Shown: positions 13,403 through 23,577, counted from the first letter of the stretch. The stretch: 64,000 nt of DNA from Phenylobacterium sp. J367 (GCF_024699985.1 NZ_JAJONA010000001.1:2858501-2922500); one strand, 5' to 3'. A program made the numbers and translations. The notes: a model not told the origin generated them from the sequence alone.

Positions 13403-14006
13403 CTATTCTCGCCCCTGTGGCCGATGTGCTGAGTTATGTGACGTCTTCGTCTTAAGAACGTGCAACCACAGGCCGGCTGCGAACCTGCCGTCCGGGTTGG
13501 AGATTGACATCAGGATCTCCTGCATGGCCGTGGCGCGGCGGTCCACCGTCGACCAGGCCTGCACCTCGCGCCACATGGCCTGCCGCGCGCCCGGGGAGAG
13601 CTGCGCCCAGTTCTCCAGTCCGAACCGGATGCGCCAGGCCGCGACGTCGTCGTCATAGGGGATCAGGTCGTAGCTCTCCGCGAACAGGCGCGCGCCGGTC
13701 GGCGTCAGGCGCCCGTGCTCCATGACATCGATCTGCACCAGCTTGAGCCGCGCGCCGTTGAGGTAGGGCGACTGCTGCAGCGCCCGGGTCGCAAGCGCGC
13801 GCGCGCTGGAGGTCGGCCGGCGTGGGGGTTCGTTGAGTGAGGGCCTCGTAGGCGGCGAGATCGTAGCCGTAGCTGAGCCCAACCGAGACCGGCCCGACGC
13901 CGACCGCCTTTCCGGTGGACAGGCTGACGATCGCCGCCAGGGCCAGGGCGCCTGTCACGGCGGCCAGCGATGCGCCGACGAGGACCATGCGGCGGGGCGT
14001 CATCAT
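13403..14006 (-). CDS. Hypothetical membrane-anchored protein, frameshifted
   Basis: The start ATG at 14006 overlaps the stop of the ligase-like gene (ATGA). The N-terminus has one membrane helix (MVLVGASLAAVTGALALAAI), then SYGYDLAAYEALTQRTPTP. The frame breaks in an alternating GC tract at about 13792-13805 and continues as RALATRALQQSPYLNGARL, LTPTGARLFAESYDLIPYDD and RFGLENWAQLSPGARQAMW to a stop at 13403, for about 200 residues. I recognise no domain. Coupling to the polymerase-like gene suggests an accessory role in polymer assembly. Confidence 0.6.
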
Positions 14007-15347
14007 CGGGCGGCGCTCTGCGAGGCGGCGAACTGGAGGCCCAGCAGGTAGGACCAGAACGCGGCCATGGAATAGGTCTCCAGCGCGAAGTCCGACAGCC
14101 CGTGGACGACGATCACCACGTCCGCGGCGAGCAGGCCGAACAGGATCGCCGTCATGCGCTGGCGCCTCAGGGCCCCGCGCAGGCTGAGCGCGATCACCGC
14201 GCCGACGCAGGCGAACATCGGCAGCGCGCCGACGACGCCGGTGTGCTCCAGCCACGTCAGGAAGACATTGTGCGCCGCCCGCACGACCCAGAGTTCGCGG
14301 ATGTTGCCGGTGTCGAGCAGCGTGCGGTTCACGATGTCGAAGACGCCCAGGCCATAGCCGCCGACCGGCGCCGCGGCGAACGCCTCCCAGTGCGGCGTGA
14401 AGATCAACCGGCGGCTGGTGTCGGCGAGCGTCGTCCCGAAGGCGCGGTCGAGGATCAGGTCGCCGCTGATCGCCAGCAGCACTGCGCCGGCGACCAGGGC
14501 GGCCGCGCCGGCGAGCAGGGCCCGCGACCAGCGAAGCCGGCCTGCGAACATCAGCAGCGCCGCGAAGGCCACGAGGCCGGCGCCCGCGGCGAGGCCGCCG
14601 CCCCGCGAGGCGGTGGCCAGCAGGCAGGCGGCGAACAGCAGGGCGAGGCCCCCGTAGGGCCCGGCGCGCTCGAAGGCCTGGGCGCGGCGCGACCCAGACG
14701 CGCGGCTGACCAGCCCCCCGAGGCAGAGGGCGACCAGCATTCCGAACAGGGTCGCGGCCGTGTTCGGGATCAGGAAGGGGCCGGCCAGGCGCTGCGTGCG
14801 GATGTTCAGGCCGGCGGCGAAGGCGTCGGCGACCGACCAGATCGCCAGGCCGGCCCCCAGGACGAGCACGACGTTGAGCGACAGGCGCGTCCGCTCGTCG
14901 CTCCCCCGCCACCAGGAGGCCCAGGCCGAAGGCGACCGCCAGGCCGAGCAGCTTGATCAGTTCGATGAGCGTCAGCGACTTGTCGAGCGTGCCGGCGGCC
15001 GGATGGATGCGGACAAAGTCCCAGACCGGATGCGGCCCTCCGGGCGGCCACGGCGTCAGCGACCAGACGACCACGACCACGACGGCGGCGACCAGGCCTG
15101 CCGGCCAGACGAGGTTGCGGACGCGATGGAGGCCCCGCCGGGCGGAGGGGGTCGCGAGCGCCGCGCCGAGCAGGAGCGATAGGGCCAGGGCCAGCGCGAG
15201 GGCGGTCTGGGGAAGGATCGCGCCCTGCAGGGCATGGCCGGCGAAGATCAGGACGGGGACCAGGAGCGCGATCCAGCGCGCATCCCTGGCCCACCACCCG
15301 GGCGACCACCAGCGCGTGGCCGCGCGGCCATCGGATCGACTCTCCAC
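14003..15347 (-). CDS. Second O-antigen ligase/polymerase-like protein, frameshifted
   Basis: The N-terminal frame from ATG 15347 has several membrane helices (WIALLVPVLIFAGHALQG; LVWPAGLVAAVVVVVVWSL). The frame shifts at a five-C run near 14901-14905. The continuation has further helices and a loop with TSRRLIFTPHWEAFAAAPVG, GGYGLGVFD and RAAHNVFLTWLEHTGVVGAL, the Wzy_C pattern of Arg/Trp, GxG and His-Asn. It should act in the periplasm on lipid-linked polymer. Two such genes in one locus suggest separate polymerase and ligase functions or two polymers. Confidence 0.72.
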
Positions 15348-15380
15348 CCTCGCCCCCGGACAGTTCCGGGGCAGCAGACC

Positions 15381-16247
15381 CTAACGGAGGCTGGCGAGCA
15401 AGAGTCTGGAGGTGTCGGGTTCGAGCTGCACGCCCGCCGCCATGGCCCAGTGCGCGGCCGAGCCGGCGACCTGGCGTTCCCGCCACTGGTAGCTGGTCTT
15501 CGTCCAGGGCAGCACCCAGGGAGTCAGATTGTCGAGCACGTACTCGCCGGCGCTGGTGTCCACGAGCAAGACGGCGTGGGTGTCGCCCTTGGCCGTGTGG
15601 ACCACGGCGATCGACAGCGCGGCCTTCGGCATCCCGGCGGCGAGCAGGGCGCGCCGCTTCTCGAGCACATAGTCTTCGCAGTCGCCGTAGCGGGTCCCGG
15701 CCTCGATGGGCATGGTCCACAGCTCCTCGACGCCATAGGCCTCGATGTCGGTCTTCTGGGCGATGGCGCGGTTCACCCGGTCGTTGGTCCGGGTGATCAG
15801 GGTCCAGGCGTCCGGGGTCAGCTCGACCTTGCCGGCCGAGAGCTGGACGTCGGCCGGGCTCTCGGTCGGCGCGGGCGCGACGCTGGCGGTCGGCGGGCTC
15901 GCCGCCGCCGCGGCCGGGACGACCGCCGGGAAGGCGACCGCCGAGGTCGGTCCGGAACCCCGGGCCGACGCGGCGTAGACGCTGCTCCAGTCCCGCGCCA
16001 GCGAGGCCAGGATGACCGCCGCGCGCTGTCGGACGCCCTCCTCGCGCAGGGCGCTGAGTTCCGCCGGCGTCGCGCCACAGTCGGTGGGCAGGCGCTCGCA
16101 GAACTCCACGAAGCCGCGCGGCGCGGGCGCCTGCGGGCCGATGGCCATCGGGGCCGACATTTCGGGCGTCGTCGCGCAGGCGGCGGCCGACAGGCTCAGG
16201 CCGAGCGCAAGCACACCCTTCGCCAGGGTATTGAGAGAAGACACCAC
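15381..16247 (-). CDS. Bacterial transglutaminase-like cysteine proteinase (BTLCP) lipoprotein-like protein
   Basis: 288 residues. The N-terminus is a signal sequence ending in SAAACATTPE, which resembles a lipobox. The second half carries the catalytic Cys in YGDCEDYVLEKR, the His in GDTHAVLLVDT and an Asp in YVLDNLTPW, the Cys-His-Asp triad of the BTLCP family (Pfam PF06035). Such proteins occur beside exopolysaccharide and secretion genes and may process a periplasmic partner. A Pro/Ala linker (residues ~100-135) separates an N-terminal domain with two Cys (FCERLPTDCG). It diverges from the Wza-like gene. Confidence 0.82.
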   Translation of the reverse strand: MVSSLNTLAKGVLALGLSLSAAACATTPEMSAPMAIGPQAPAPRGFVEFCERLPTDCGATPAELSALREEGVRQRAAVILASLARDWSSVYAASARGSGPTSAVAFPAVVPAAAAASPPTASVAPAPTESPADVQLSAGKVELTPDAWTLITRTNDRVNRAIAQKTDIEAYGVEELWTMPIEAGTRYGDCEDYVLEKRRALLAAGMPKAALSIAVVHTAKGDTHAVLLVDTSAGEYVLDNLTPWVLPWTKTSYQWRERQVAGSAAHWAMAAGVQLEPDTSRLLLASLR

Positions 16248-16541
16248 ACCACACCCAATTTCGTAGTTGTTGGGTGAGTTGTGGCCCGAATGCTTTTAAT
16301 GCCGCCTCTAGAGGTATGATGTAGTACTTCCAAACCTCTATGGTTCCAGCGCCGTTTACCGTAAACGTCGACTTAACCCTGTTGCATCAACTTTCTCGCG
16401 GCGTTAAGTATATTGAGGATGCTTGCAAAGGCGGCCGTGTGGCCATTTGTACCGCCGTGCGGGCGGGGGCGGTATTCCGCCGGGGCTCAGGCTGAAGTAG
16501 AAACAGCGTTCGAGGGGACCGCGTGTGCGGAGCTTAGCGTC
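16248..16541. promoter_or_regulatory. Divergent intergenic region with repeated CCTCTA boxes
   Basis: This gap of about 290 bases separates the BTLCP gene (minus) from the Wza-like gene (plus) and is AT-richer than its surroundings. It contains a 10-base palindrome CCTCTAGAGG at 16305-16314 and a further CCTCTA at 16335-16340. TAGAGGT (16309-16315) and ACCTCTA (16334-16340) therefore form an inverted pair with an 18-base spacer, a plausible regulator site controlling both directions. No promoter could be assigned with confidence. Confidence 0.4.
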
Positions 16542-17099
16542 ATGAAGAATATGGTCGGGCTGCTGTTGGGCGCAGTCCTCGTCGTTGTGGGGATGGCCGC
16601 GCCGGCCCAGGCCCAGGAGGCGCCGGCCACGCGCGAGGTGCCGGAGTATCGGCTGGGGTCGGGCGACAAGGTCCGGGTTATCACCTACGGCGAGGAATCC
16701 CTCACCGGCGAGTTCCAGGTCGGCGGCTCCGGAAAGATCTCGATGCCGCTGATCGGCGAGCTGGACGCCACCGGCCTCACCGCCCGCGAGTTCCAGGCCC
16801 GCGTCGAGACCGCCCTCAAGGACGGCTACCTCAAGGACCCGCGCGTGAGCGTCGAGGTCCTGAACTACCGTCCGTTCTACATCCTGGGCGAGGTCACCAA
16901 GCCCGGCGAATACCCCTACACCAACGGCCTCACGGTGCTGAACGCGGTGGCGACCGCCAACGGGTTCACCTACCGCGCCAACAAGGGCAAGGTGTTCATC
17001 AAGCGCGCCGACGGAACCAAGGAAGAGGAGTTCCCGCTGACCGGCACGACGCAGGTGGCGCCCGGGGACACCATCCGTATCGCGGAGCGGTTCTTCTAG
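16542..17099 (+). CDS. Polysaccharide export protein, Wza/GumB type
   Basis: 185 residues. A signal peptide (MVGLLLGAVLVVVGMAAPAQ, cleavage after AQA) precedes YRLGSGDKVRVITYGEESL, the start of the Poly_export domain. An SLBB-like domain follows (YILGEVTKPGEYPYTNGLTV). Such proteins form the periplasmic and outer-membrane export channel with the Wzc-type kinase. At 185 residues it is the short GumB-like form rather than full-length Wza. ATG 16542 is preferred because GGAG lies about 10 bases upstream and the signal peptide begins there. No lipobox Cys is seen. Confidence 0.9.
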   Translation: MKNMVGLLLGAVLVVVGMAAPAQAQEAPATREVPEYRLGSGDKVRVITYGEESLTGEFQVGGSGKISMPLIGELDATGLTAREFQARVETALKDGYLKDPRVSVEVLNYRPFYILGEVTKPGEYPYTNGLTVLNAVATANGFTYRANKGKVFIKRADGTKEEEFPLTGTTQVAPGDTIRIAERFF

Positions 17100-17247
17100 C
17101 CGCGGCTGATCGCGATCCGGACGCCGGGCCCATGCCGCGGGCGCAATCCCCCGATATGCTGCGATGCGGCGCGATTGTGCATCGCAGCGATTGACGGCGC
17201 GGCGTGGCCTGTCTTCCTGGGTTCCGGATGGATCCGGGGGCGCAGGC

Positions 17248-17505
17248 ATGGATGTTCGCGCAGTCCTCAGCCTTCGCCGGTGGCGCCGCCGCCGCCGGCT
17301 TGTCGCGAAGGCGAAGGCGTTTATCCGCGACTACGGGGCCCGGGCGGAAGCCGTCGCCCTGGCCGAGAGCGGCATCGCCGGCCAGTCCGTGCGGCGCACG
17401 TCGCACTATCGCGCGCTCGCCGAGGCGATCCGCCGGCTCGAGGCGGCGCGGGCCGCGCGCGCGAGGCGGCGGACGCCCCTTCGGCAGCCCACGACCGCCC
17501 TCTGA
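17248..17505 (+). CDS. Small basic hypothetical protein
   Basis: 85 residues from an ATG at 17248. It is Arg-rich (RRWRRRRRLVAKAKAFIRD), and GARAEAVALAESGIAGQS and SHYRALAEAIRRLEAARA look like real helices rather than shadow translation. No family is recognised. It lies 150 bases after the export gene on the same strand. Earlier in-frame starts exist but give low-complexity sequence. Confidence 0.45.
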   Translation: MDVRAVLSLRRWRRRRRLVAKAKAFIRDYGARAEAVALAESGIAGQSVRRTSHYRALAEAIRRLEAARAARARRRTPLRQPTTAL

Positions 17506-17594
17506 GCGGCCCGAACTGTACATTTACTTGGAATCGCCACGAACCTTTAACCGCCCTCGTCGTTTCCTTACCCCGGAAGCCAAGGGAGAACGCC

Positions 17595-17726
17595 GTGGCC
17601 TTTGTTCAGATCGCCCATGCGGACGCGCGCCGGCCGGCCCTGTCGCGGGGCGTCGGCCTGCTGACCGGCGCGACGGTGTCGGTTGTGCTGTGGATCGGCT
17701 TCTTCAGGCTGATCGGCGTCGTCTGA
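17595..17726 (+). CDS. 43-residue putative single-pass membrane protein
   Basis: From GTG 17595, preceded by GGGAG at a good spacing, the frame encodes a short polar N-terminus (AFVQIAHADARRPALSRG) and one hydrophobic helix (TGATVSVVLWIGFFRLIGVV), then a stop. It ends 10 bases before the convergent sugar-transferase gene. The ribosome site and the clean hydrophobic segment argue for a real small protein. The function is unknown. Confidence 0.45.
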   Translation: MAFVQIAHADARRPALSRGVGLLTGATVSVVLWIGFFRLIGVV

Positions 17727-17736
17727 CCGCGCCGGC

Positions 17737-18399
17737 TCAGTAGGCCTGGGGATCCCGGAACAGCAGCTTCACGGTCCGCGCGAGGATGACCGCCTCGAGC
17801 TTCAGCGACCAGTTCTCGATATAGAAATTGTCGGCCGCGATGCGTGACCGGATCTGCTCCAGGTCCTGCACCTCGCCACGCCAGCCGCAGACCTGCGCAT
17901 AGCCGGTCAGGCCCGGACGGGTGCGGAAACGGTCGCTGTAGCTCGCGATCGTCGCCCCCCACTGCTGATCGTGGCCCAGCGCGTGCGGGCGCGGTCCGAC
18001 CAGCGACATCTCGCCCTTCAGGACGTTGAAGAGCTGCGGCAGCTCATCGAGGCTGAGGGCCCGCAGCAGACGCCCCACCGGCGTCACGCGCAGGTCGCCG
18101 CGCGTCGCCTGGTTGATGTCGAGCGTATCCTCGGCCACGAACATCGAGCGGAACTTGTAGATCACGAACGGGTGGCCGCCGAGGCCGGTCCGCCGCTGGC
18201 GGAACAGCACGGGGCCGCCGTCCTGCAGCTTGATCGCCACGGCGATGACGATCATCAGCGGGAGCATCAGCCAGAGCGACGCAAGGGCGGCGAGGATGTC
18301 GAAGGCGCGCTTGGTGCGGCTGCAGGCGACAGCCGGCGGATTGTCGACCTCAACCCCGGAGTCCAGGGCTTGGCGGACGACTGTGCCAAAATCGGTCAC
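17737..18399 (-). CDS. Monotopic phosphoglycosyltransferase (bacterial sugar transferase)
   Basis: 220 residues. One N-terminal membrane segment ([20 protein letters not shown]) is followed by [22 protein letters not shown] and the catalytic DE dyad in [19 protein letters not shown], then VGPRP and [15 protein letters not shown]. It transfers a sugar phosphate from a UDP-sugar to undecaprenyl phosphate, the first step of repeat-unit synthesis. The short form lacks the extra N-terminal helices of WbaP-type proteins, as in Caulobacter PssZ-like proteins. A 329-base non-coding gap lies upstream. Confidence 0.92.
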   Translation of the reverse strand: MTDFGTVVRQALDSGVEVDNPPAVACSRTKRAFDILAALASLWLMLPLMIVIAVAIKLQDGGPVLFRQRRTGLGGHPFVIYKFRSMFVAEDTLDINQATRGDLRVTPVGRLLRALSLDELPQLFNVLKGEMSLVGPRPHALGHDQQWGATIASYSDRFRTRPGLTGYAQVCGWRGEVQDLEQIRSRIAADNFYIENWSLKLEAVILARTVKLLFRDPQAY

Positions 18400-18599
18400 T
18401 TATGCCCCCATCACTGTCTGTGGCCGAAGACCAACAGCAATGCTTGTGCCCCAAGGTCGGCGGCTGGTTACCAGAAAACCGCCTACCGTGAAGCTGCACA
18501 TTTCATTGGTACGCAAAAAATTCAAGGCGATGACGCAATTTGATGCAGCACTCGCCCGCCTGTTAACCTTGAGAATGGCTGTCGCCAGGCGTGCGCGAA

Positions 18600-18613
18600 G
18601 TGACGTGGGTCAC
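18600..18613. promoter_or_regulatory. CRP/FNR-like palindrome in the 18400-18728 gap
   Basis: The 329-base gap between the sugar-transferase and mannose guanylyltransferase genes has no convincing gene. It contains GTGA-N6-TCAC at 18600-18613, the half-site arrangement recognised by CRP/FNR-family regulators, and an AT-rich patch around 18500-18540. The site is about 200 bases upstream of the sugar-transferase start. A chance match is possible. Confidence 0.35.
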
Positions 18614-18728
18614 ACGCATTGCGTGCTTTGCTCGACAGGCCGGGCGCGAATAGTCGTGCGGCGTGTCGGCTTGCTGCGCCGCCTGCCGCAGGCCGCAGTT
18701 TCCAGACGGGGCTCCTGCGGCGAGGACC

Positions 18729-20149
18729 TCAGGCCCGGGCGTAGACGTCCTCGAAGCGGACGATGTCGTCCTCGCCGAGATAGGCCCCGGACTGCACCTC
18801 GATGAGGTTCAGCGGCACCTTGCCCGGGTTGGCCAGCCGGTGCTGCGCGCCCAGCGGGATATAGACGCTCTCGTTCTCGCCGATCAGCTTATGGACGCCG
18901 TCCACGTGGACCTCGGCGGTGCCGTTCACCACCACCCAGTGCTCGGCGCGGTGGAAGTGCTTCTGCAGGGAGAGCTTGCCGCCCGGGTTCACCGTCAGCC
19001 GCTTCACCTGGAAGCGGTCGCCGGCGTGCAGGCCCTCGTACCAGCCCCAGGGGCGGTAGACCCGCCGCGTCTGCACCGCCGTGTCATGGTTCGACGCCTT
19101 CAGCCGCTCGACGACCTTCTTCACGTCCTGGTCGGCGTGGCGGCTGGCCACCAGCACGGCGTCCGGCGTGGCGATGACGATCAGGTCCTCGACGCCCACC
19201 GCGGCGATCAGCGGACCCTCGCTGCGCAGGTACGAGCCGCGGGTGTTCTCGGCGAGCGTGTCGCCGATCTCCACGTTCTGGTCGCCGTCGCGATCCGCGA
19301 GCTGCCAGAGCGCGCCCCAGGCGCCCACGTCGCTCCAGACGAAGGTGGAGGGGACGACGGCCGCCCGCTTCGTGCGCTCCATGACCGCGTAGTCGATGGA
19401 GATCGAAGGGCTGGCGGCGAAGGCGTCCGGAAGTCGAGGCGCAGGAAGTCCAGGTCGCGGCTGGCGGCGGCCAGCGCCGCGCGGGCGGCGGCCAGCACGC
19501 CCGGCGCGTGGGCCTCCATCTCGGCCAGCACGGCCCGGGCCGGCAGCAGGAAGATGCCGCTGTTCCAGTAGTAGTCGCCGCGGGCCAGGTAGCCTTCCGC
19601 CGTCGCCTGGTCGGGCTTCTCCACGAAGGCCGAGACCGTCCGCGCGGCGCCGCCCAGCGCCTCGCCGCCCTGAATGTAGCCATAGCCCGTGGCCGGGCTG
19701 TCCGGCTGGATGCCGAAGAGGACCAGCGCGCCGGCCGCCGCGGCCGGCAGGCCGGCGTCCACGGCCGCGTTGAACGCCGCCGCGTCCGGGATCACGTGGT
19801 CGGCGGGCATGACCAGGATCAGGGCTTCCGGATCCTGGCCCTCGGCGATCAGCGCCGCGGTGGCGACGGCCGGCGCGGTGTTGCGGGCCATGGGCTCCAG
19901 CACGATGGTCGGCGGCCGCGCGCCCGCCTCGCGGAGCTGCTCGGCGATGACGAAGCGGTGCTCGGCGTTGGCGACCACCGTCACCGGGTGGAAGCGCGCC
20001 GGATCGGCGACGCGCAGCGCCGTCTCCTGCAGCATCGTGCGCGCGCCCATCAGCGGCAGGAGCTGCTTGGGATAGCTCTCGCGCGACAGCGGCCACAGGC
20101 GCGAGCCCGAGCCGCCCGAGAGGATCACCGGAAAGATCTTCGCCGACAT
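18729..20149 (-). CDS. manC: Mannose-1-phosphate guanylyltransferase / mannose-6-phosphate isomerase, frameshifted
   Basis: The N-terminal half from ATG 20149 has the nucleotidyltransferase signature FPVILSGGSGSRLWPLSRES, then PKQLL, VMPADHVI and FVEKP. The frame breaks near 19426 and resumes as DAFAASPSISIDYAVMERT. The C-terminal cupin isomerase domain has YRPWGWYEGLHAGDRFQVKR, LQKHFHRAEHWVVVNGTAEV and NESVYIPLGAQHRLANPG. The type II bifunctional enzyme makes mannose-6-P from fructose-6-P and GDP-mannose from mannose-1-P, feeding gmd. The total length of about 473 residues is normal. The shift is probably an assembly error. Confidence 0.9.
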
Positions 20150-20294
20150 ACGGCCCCCGACCGCTCACAACACATCCATCTATACTGGCGCCGACGCCTT
20201 ACCGCGAGGCTACGCGGCCGCGGCGGGCGCGGAGTGCGGACAAAATCGGCAGGCGGCCTTGGTCACGGCGCCGGTCCGCCTGTATGGGGCATGC

Positions 20295-21387
20295 ATGGGA
20301 GCGCCGTTCCACAGCCTGGCCGAGGCCGCCGCCTGGTACGAGGCCTGGCTGCGCGAGGCCGCCCTGCCGCTCTGGTCGACCGTCGGCGTCGACGCCGCGA
20401 CCGGCGCCTTCCAGGAGAAGCTCACGCCGGATGGCGCGCCGCTGCCCGCCCCGCGCCGCGCCCGGGTCCAGGCCCGCCAGGTCTGGGTCTTCGCCGCCGC
20501 CGCCGACGCGGGCTTCGGACCGGCCTACCGCGCGCTGGCCGGGCGTGGCCTCGACGCCTTCGAGGCTCGCTACCGCCGCCCGGACGGGCTCTACGTCTTC
20601 TCCGCCGACGAGGCGGGGGCGGTGGTCGATGGAACCGCCGCCCTCTACGAACAGGCCTTTGCGCTCCTGGCGCTCTCCGCCTTCGGCCGCCGCGACGCGG
20701 CGCGCGCCACCCGCGACGCCCTCCAGGCGCTGCGCCACCCGGAGGGCGGCTGGCGGGAGGTCGGCGGCCACCCGTTCCAGGCCAACGCCCAGATGCATCT
20801 CTTCGAGGCGGCGCTCGCCTGGGAGATGGCCGGCGATCCGAGCTGGGAAGCCGTGGCCGACGAGATCGCCCGTCTGGCCCTGACGCGGTTCATCGACGCC
20901 GAAGCCGGCGTGCTGCGCGAATTCTTCGACGCCGACTGGCGGGCCCTGGCGGACGACGCCGGCGGCCTCATCGAGCCCGGCCACCAGTTCGAGTGGGCCT
21001 ATCTCCTGGACGCCTGGGGCCTGAGCCGGGGCGAGGGGAGGGGCGCGCGCCGCCGCCCGGCGGCTCTATGAGCATGGCCGGCGCGGCGTCGATCCGGCCC
21101 GCGGCGTCGCGGTCGGCGCGCTCTGGCGCGACCTCTCGGTCCGCGAACCCACCGCCCGCATCTGGGCGCAGACCGAGCACCTGCGCGCCGCCCTGACCCT
21201 GGGTTCGGACCGCGAGGCGCTGGAGGCCGCCAACGGCCTGGCCGGTTTCCTGGCGACGCCCGCCCGCGGCGCCTGGCGCGACAAGCAGCGGGCCGACGGG
21301 AGCTTCGTCGAGGAGCCGGCGCCGGCCACCTCGCTCTACCACCTCGTGGGCGGGATCCTGCCGCTCCTGGAGCGGCGCGGCGCCTAA
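20295..21387 (+). CDS. AGE-family epimerase/isomerase, frameshifted
   Basis: About 364 residues of alpha/alpha-barrel type. ARQVWVFAAAADAGFG, DGTAALYEQAFALLAL, GHPFQANAQMHLFEAALAW and EPGHQFEWAYLLDAWG carry the conserved His/Glu residues of the N-acylglucosamine 2-epimerase / mannose isomerase family. The frame breaks in the G-rich tract at about 21032-21040 and continues as RRLYEHGRRGVDPARG and RIWAQTEHLRAALTLG to a stop at 21385-21387. It likely supplies a sugar or sugar phosphate, perhaps mannose from fructose-type precursors. The start at 20295 is my choice; a GTG at 20259 is also possible. It is divergent from manC. Confidence 0.75.
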
Positions 21388-21392
21388 GGCCG

Positions 21393-22727
21393 TCAGGCCT
21401 TCACGACATTGGTGAGGTCGAGCCCCAGCCGGGCCATGACGTTGCGCGTATCGACCACCAGCGGCGCGGCCGAGAGCGCCGCATAGTCCACGGCGTCGTG
21501 GTCGGTGGCGATCAGCACGGCGTCATAGCCGGCGGCGGCCTCGCTGGTCAGCGCGACCGACCGGCGGCCGGCGAACTCCGCGTGTTCCCGGGTCGGCGGG
21601 ATCGCCTCCACGTGCGGGTCGTGGAAGGCCACCTCGGCGCCCCGGCGCTCCAGCAGGGTCATCAGCTTGAAGGTCGGGCTCTCGCGCACGTCGGCGACGT
21701 TCTTCTTGTAGGCGAGGCCGATCACCAGGATGCGGGCGGTGCTGAGCGCCGTCTGTCGCCGTGCGTCCAGCGCCCGGGCCAGCACCTCCACCACATGGTT
21801 CGGCATGGCGGTGTTGATCTCCCCGGCCAGCTCGATGAACCGGGTCGGCACCTCGAACTCCCGCGAGCGCCAGGTCAGGTAGAAGGGGTCGATCGGGATG
21901 CAATGGCCGCCCAGGCCCGGGCCCGGATAGAACGGCATGTAGCCGAAGGGCTTGGTCTTGGCCGCCTCGATGACCTCCCAGACGTCGATGCCCATGGCGT
22001 CGTAGATCAGCTTCAGCTCGTTCACGAGGGCGATGTTCACCGCCCGGAACACATTCTCGGTGATCTTCACCGCCTCGGCCACGTCGGGCGAGGAGACCGG
22101 CACCACCTCCTTGACCACCGCGCCATAGAAGGCCTGGACGAGCTCGGAGGCCTCCGCCCCGTCGCCCGCCACGACCTTGGGGATGGTCACCGTCTCGAAG
22201 GCGGTGTTGCCGGGGTCCTCGCGCTCCGGCGAGAAGCCCACGAAGACGTCGCGGCCGCTGACCAGGCCGCCGGCCTCCAGGATCGGCTTCAGCACCTCGC
22301 GGGTGGTGCCGGGATAGGTCGTCGATTCCAGCACCACGAGCTGGCCGGGCCGCAGCCGGGCGGCGATCTCCCGCGCGGTGTCCTCCACATAGGACAGGTC
22401 CGGGTCCCGCTGCTTGCCGAGCGGGGTCGGCACGCAGATCACGATGACGTCGCACGCGGCCAGGCGGTCGTAGGCGGTGGTGGCGTCCAGCGTCCCCGCG
22501 CCGGTCAGGCGGGCCAGCTCCGCGCTGGACACCGCCCCGATGTACGAGCGCCCTGCGGCGATGGCCTCGATCTTCGTGGGATCGATGTCGAACCCGAGCG
22601 TCGGGAAGCCCTGGCGGGCGCAGGCCACGGCCAGCGGTAGGCCGACGTAGCCCAGCCCGATCACGCCGACGGCGGCCGAGCGGTCGGCGAGCTTGCCGCG
22701 GAGGGCCTCGAAGGGGTTCGGCTGCAT
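21393..22727 (-). CDS. UDP-sugar 6-dehydrogenase (WbpA/WecC-like)
   Basis: 444 residues from ATG 22727. The N-terminal Rossmann motif is AVGVIGLGYVGLPLAVACAR. KITENVFRAVNIALVNELKL and the catalytic Cys in GGHCIPIDPFYLTW follow, with the UDP-binding C-terminal domain after them (LVIGLAYKKNVADVRESP). YMPFYPGPGLGGHC matches the UDP-GlcNAc 6-dehydrogenase branch better than UDP-glucose dehydrogenase. It oxidises the C6 alcohol to a uronate with two NAD+. It is convergent with the epimerase, with a 5-base gap. Confidence 0.92.
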   Translation of the reverse strand: MQPNPFEALRGKLADRSAAVGVIGLGYVGLPLAVACARQGFPTLGFDIDPTKIEAIAAGRSYIGAVSSAELARLTGAGTLDATTAYDRLAACDVIVICVPTPLGKQRDPDLSYVEDTAREIAARLRPGQLVVLESTTYPGTTREVLKPILEAGGLVSGRDVFVGFSPEREDPGNTAFETVTIPKVVAGDGAEASELVQAFYGAVVKEVVPVSSPDVAEAVKITENVFRAVNIALVNELKLIYDAMGIDVWEVIEAAKTKPFGYMPFYPGPGLGGHCIPIDPFYLTWRSREFEVPTRFIELAGEINTAMPNHVVEVLARALDARRQTALSTARILVIGLAYKKNVADVRESPTFKLMTLLERRGAEVAFHDPHVEAIPPTREHAEFAGRRSVALTSEAAAGYDAVLIATDHDAVDYAALSAAPLVVDTRNVMARLGLDLTNVVKA

Positions 22728-22992
22728 GTCTTCCCGGGCTCGGTCCGGCCGCGCGTCCGGCGGCCGGGAACCTCCATCCGGAGTTCGGGGCGGCGGGTCA
22801 AGGGCAGGGCGGCGTCCGGGGGCGTCGCGCCCGCCTGCGCATCCGCAGAACAAGAATCTCCGAGGGCCGGAACAATCGAAAAGCTCTGCTGGTTGGGCGC
22901 GCGCGAAACAGACGCAATGGCGCAGCCTGATGGGCGAGAGTGTGAGTTGCAGCTCTCCGGCGCGGCCCTTGCGGCGAAGCTTGGAGAGACTG

Positions 22993-23577
22993 ATGACCAA
23001 AGTTGCTAGCGTTCTCGGTATCGCCGCCGCCGGCGTCCTGGCGACGGCCTGCGCGACCACCACCCATGACGCGGCCCGCATGGAGGCCCGCACCACCCTG
23101 GCCAACGCCGCGGAGCTGTCCGGCACCGACGCCGCCGACGTGGTCGGCAAGACGTCGATCGCCTGGGGCGACAGATTTACGGCCGCGAACCTGTTCGAAC
23201 GGGCCACCGACGACCGGGCGAGCGTCGGCAAGCGCTTCAACCTGGCCGGCGCCTATCTGGTGACCGGCCGCGAGGCCCAGGCCGCCGCCCTCTACCGGGA
23301 ACTGGTCCGCGACGGCCAGTTCACCTACGCCTACAGCAACCGGCCGATGGACAACCGCAACGTCCCGGTGCGGCGCTTCAACATCGCCGACGAGTCGGCG
23401 CGCCGCCTCGCCCAGATCGAGGCCCGCAACCCGGCCTTCGCCCCGGCCCCGGCCTCCGGCGTCCTGTCGGCCGAGAGCTTCGGCACGCCGGTCTCCGCCA
23501 CCGTCGGCGGCCTGCCGGGCGGGCGGATCTCGGACGAGCGGGCGATGGCGCTCGACGCGGCGACCAACGGCGGCTGA
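22993..23577 (+). CDS. Putative lipoprotein with TPR-like segment
   Basis: 194 residues from ATG 22993, with GGAGAG upstream. The N-terminus has a hydrophobic signal ending in VLATACATTTHD, a likely but non-canonical lipobox. FTAANLFERATDDRASVGKR, FNLAGAYLVTGREAQAAALY and RELVRDGQF form a TPR-like helix pair. I recognise no named family. The 265-base gap upstream is shared with the divergent UDP-sugar dehydrogenase. A strong terminator follows. Confidence 0.65.
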   Translation: MTKVASVLGIAAAGVLATACATTTHDAARMEARTTLANAAELSGTDAADVVGKTSIAWGDRFTAANLFERATDDRASVGKRFNLAGAYLVTGREAQAAALYRELVRDGQFTYAYSNRPMDNRNVPVRRFNIADESARRLAQIEARNPAFAPAPASGVLSAESFGTPVSATVGGLPGGRISDERAMALDAATNGG

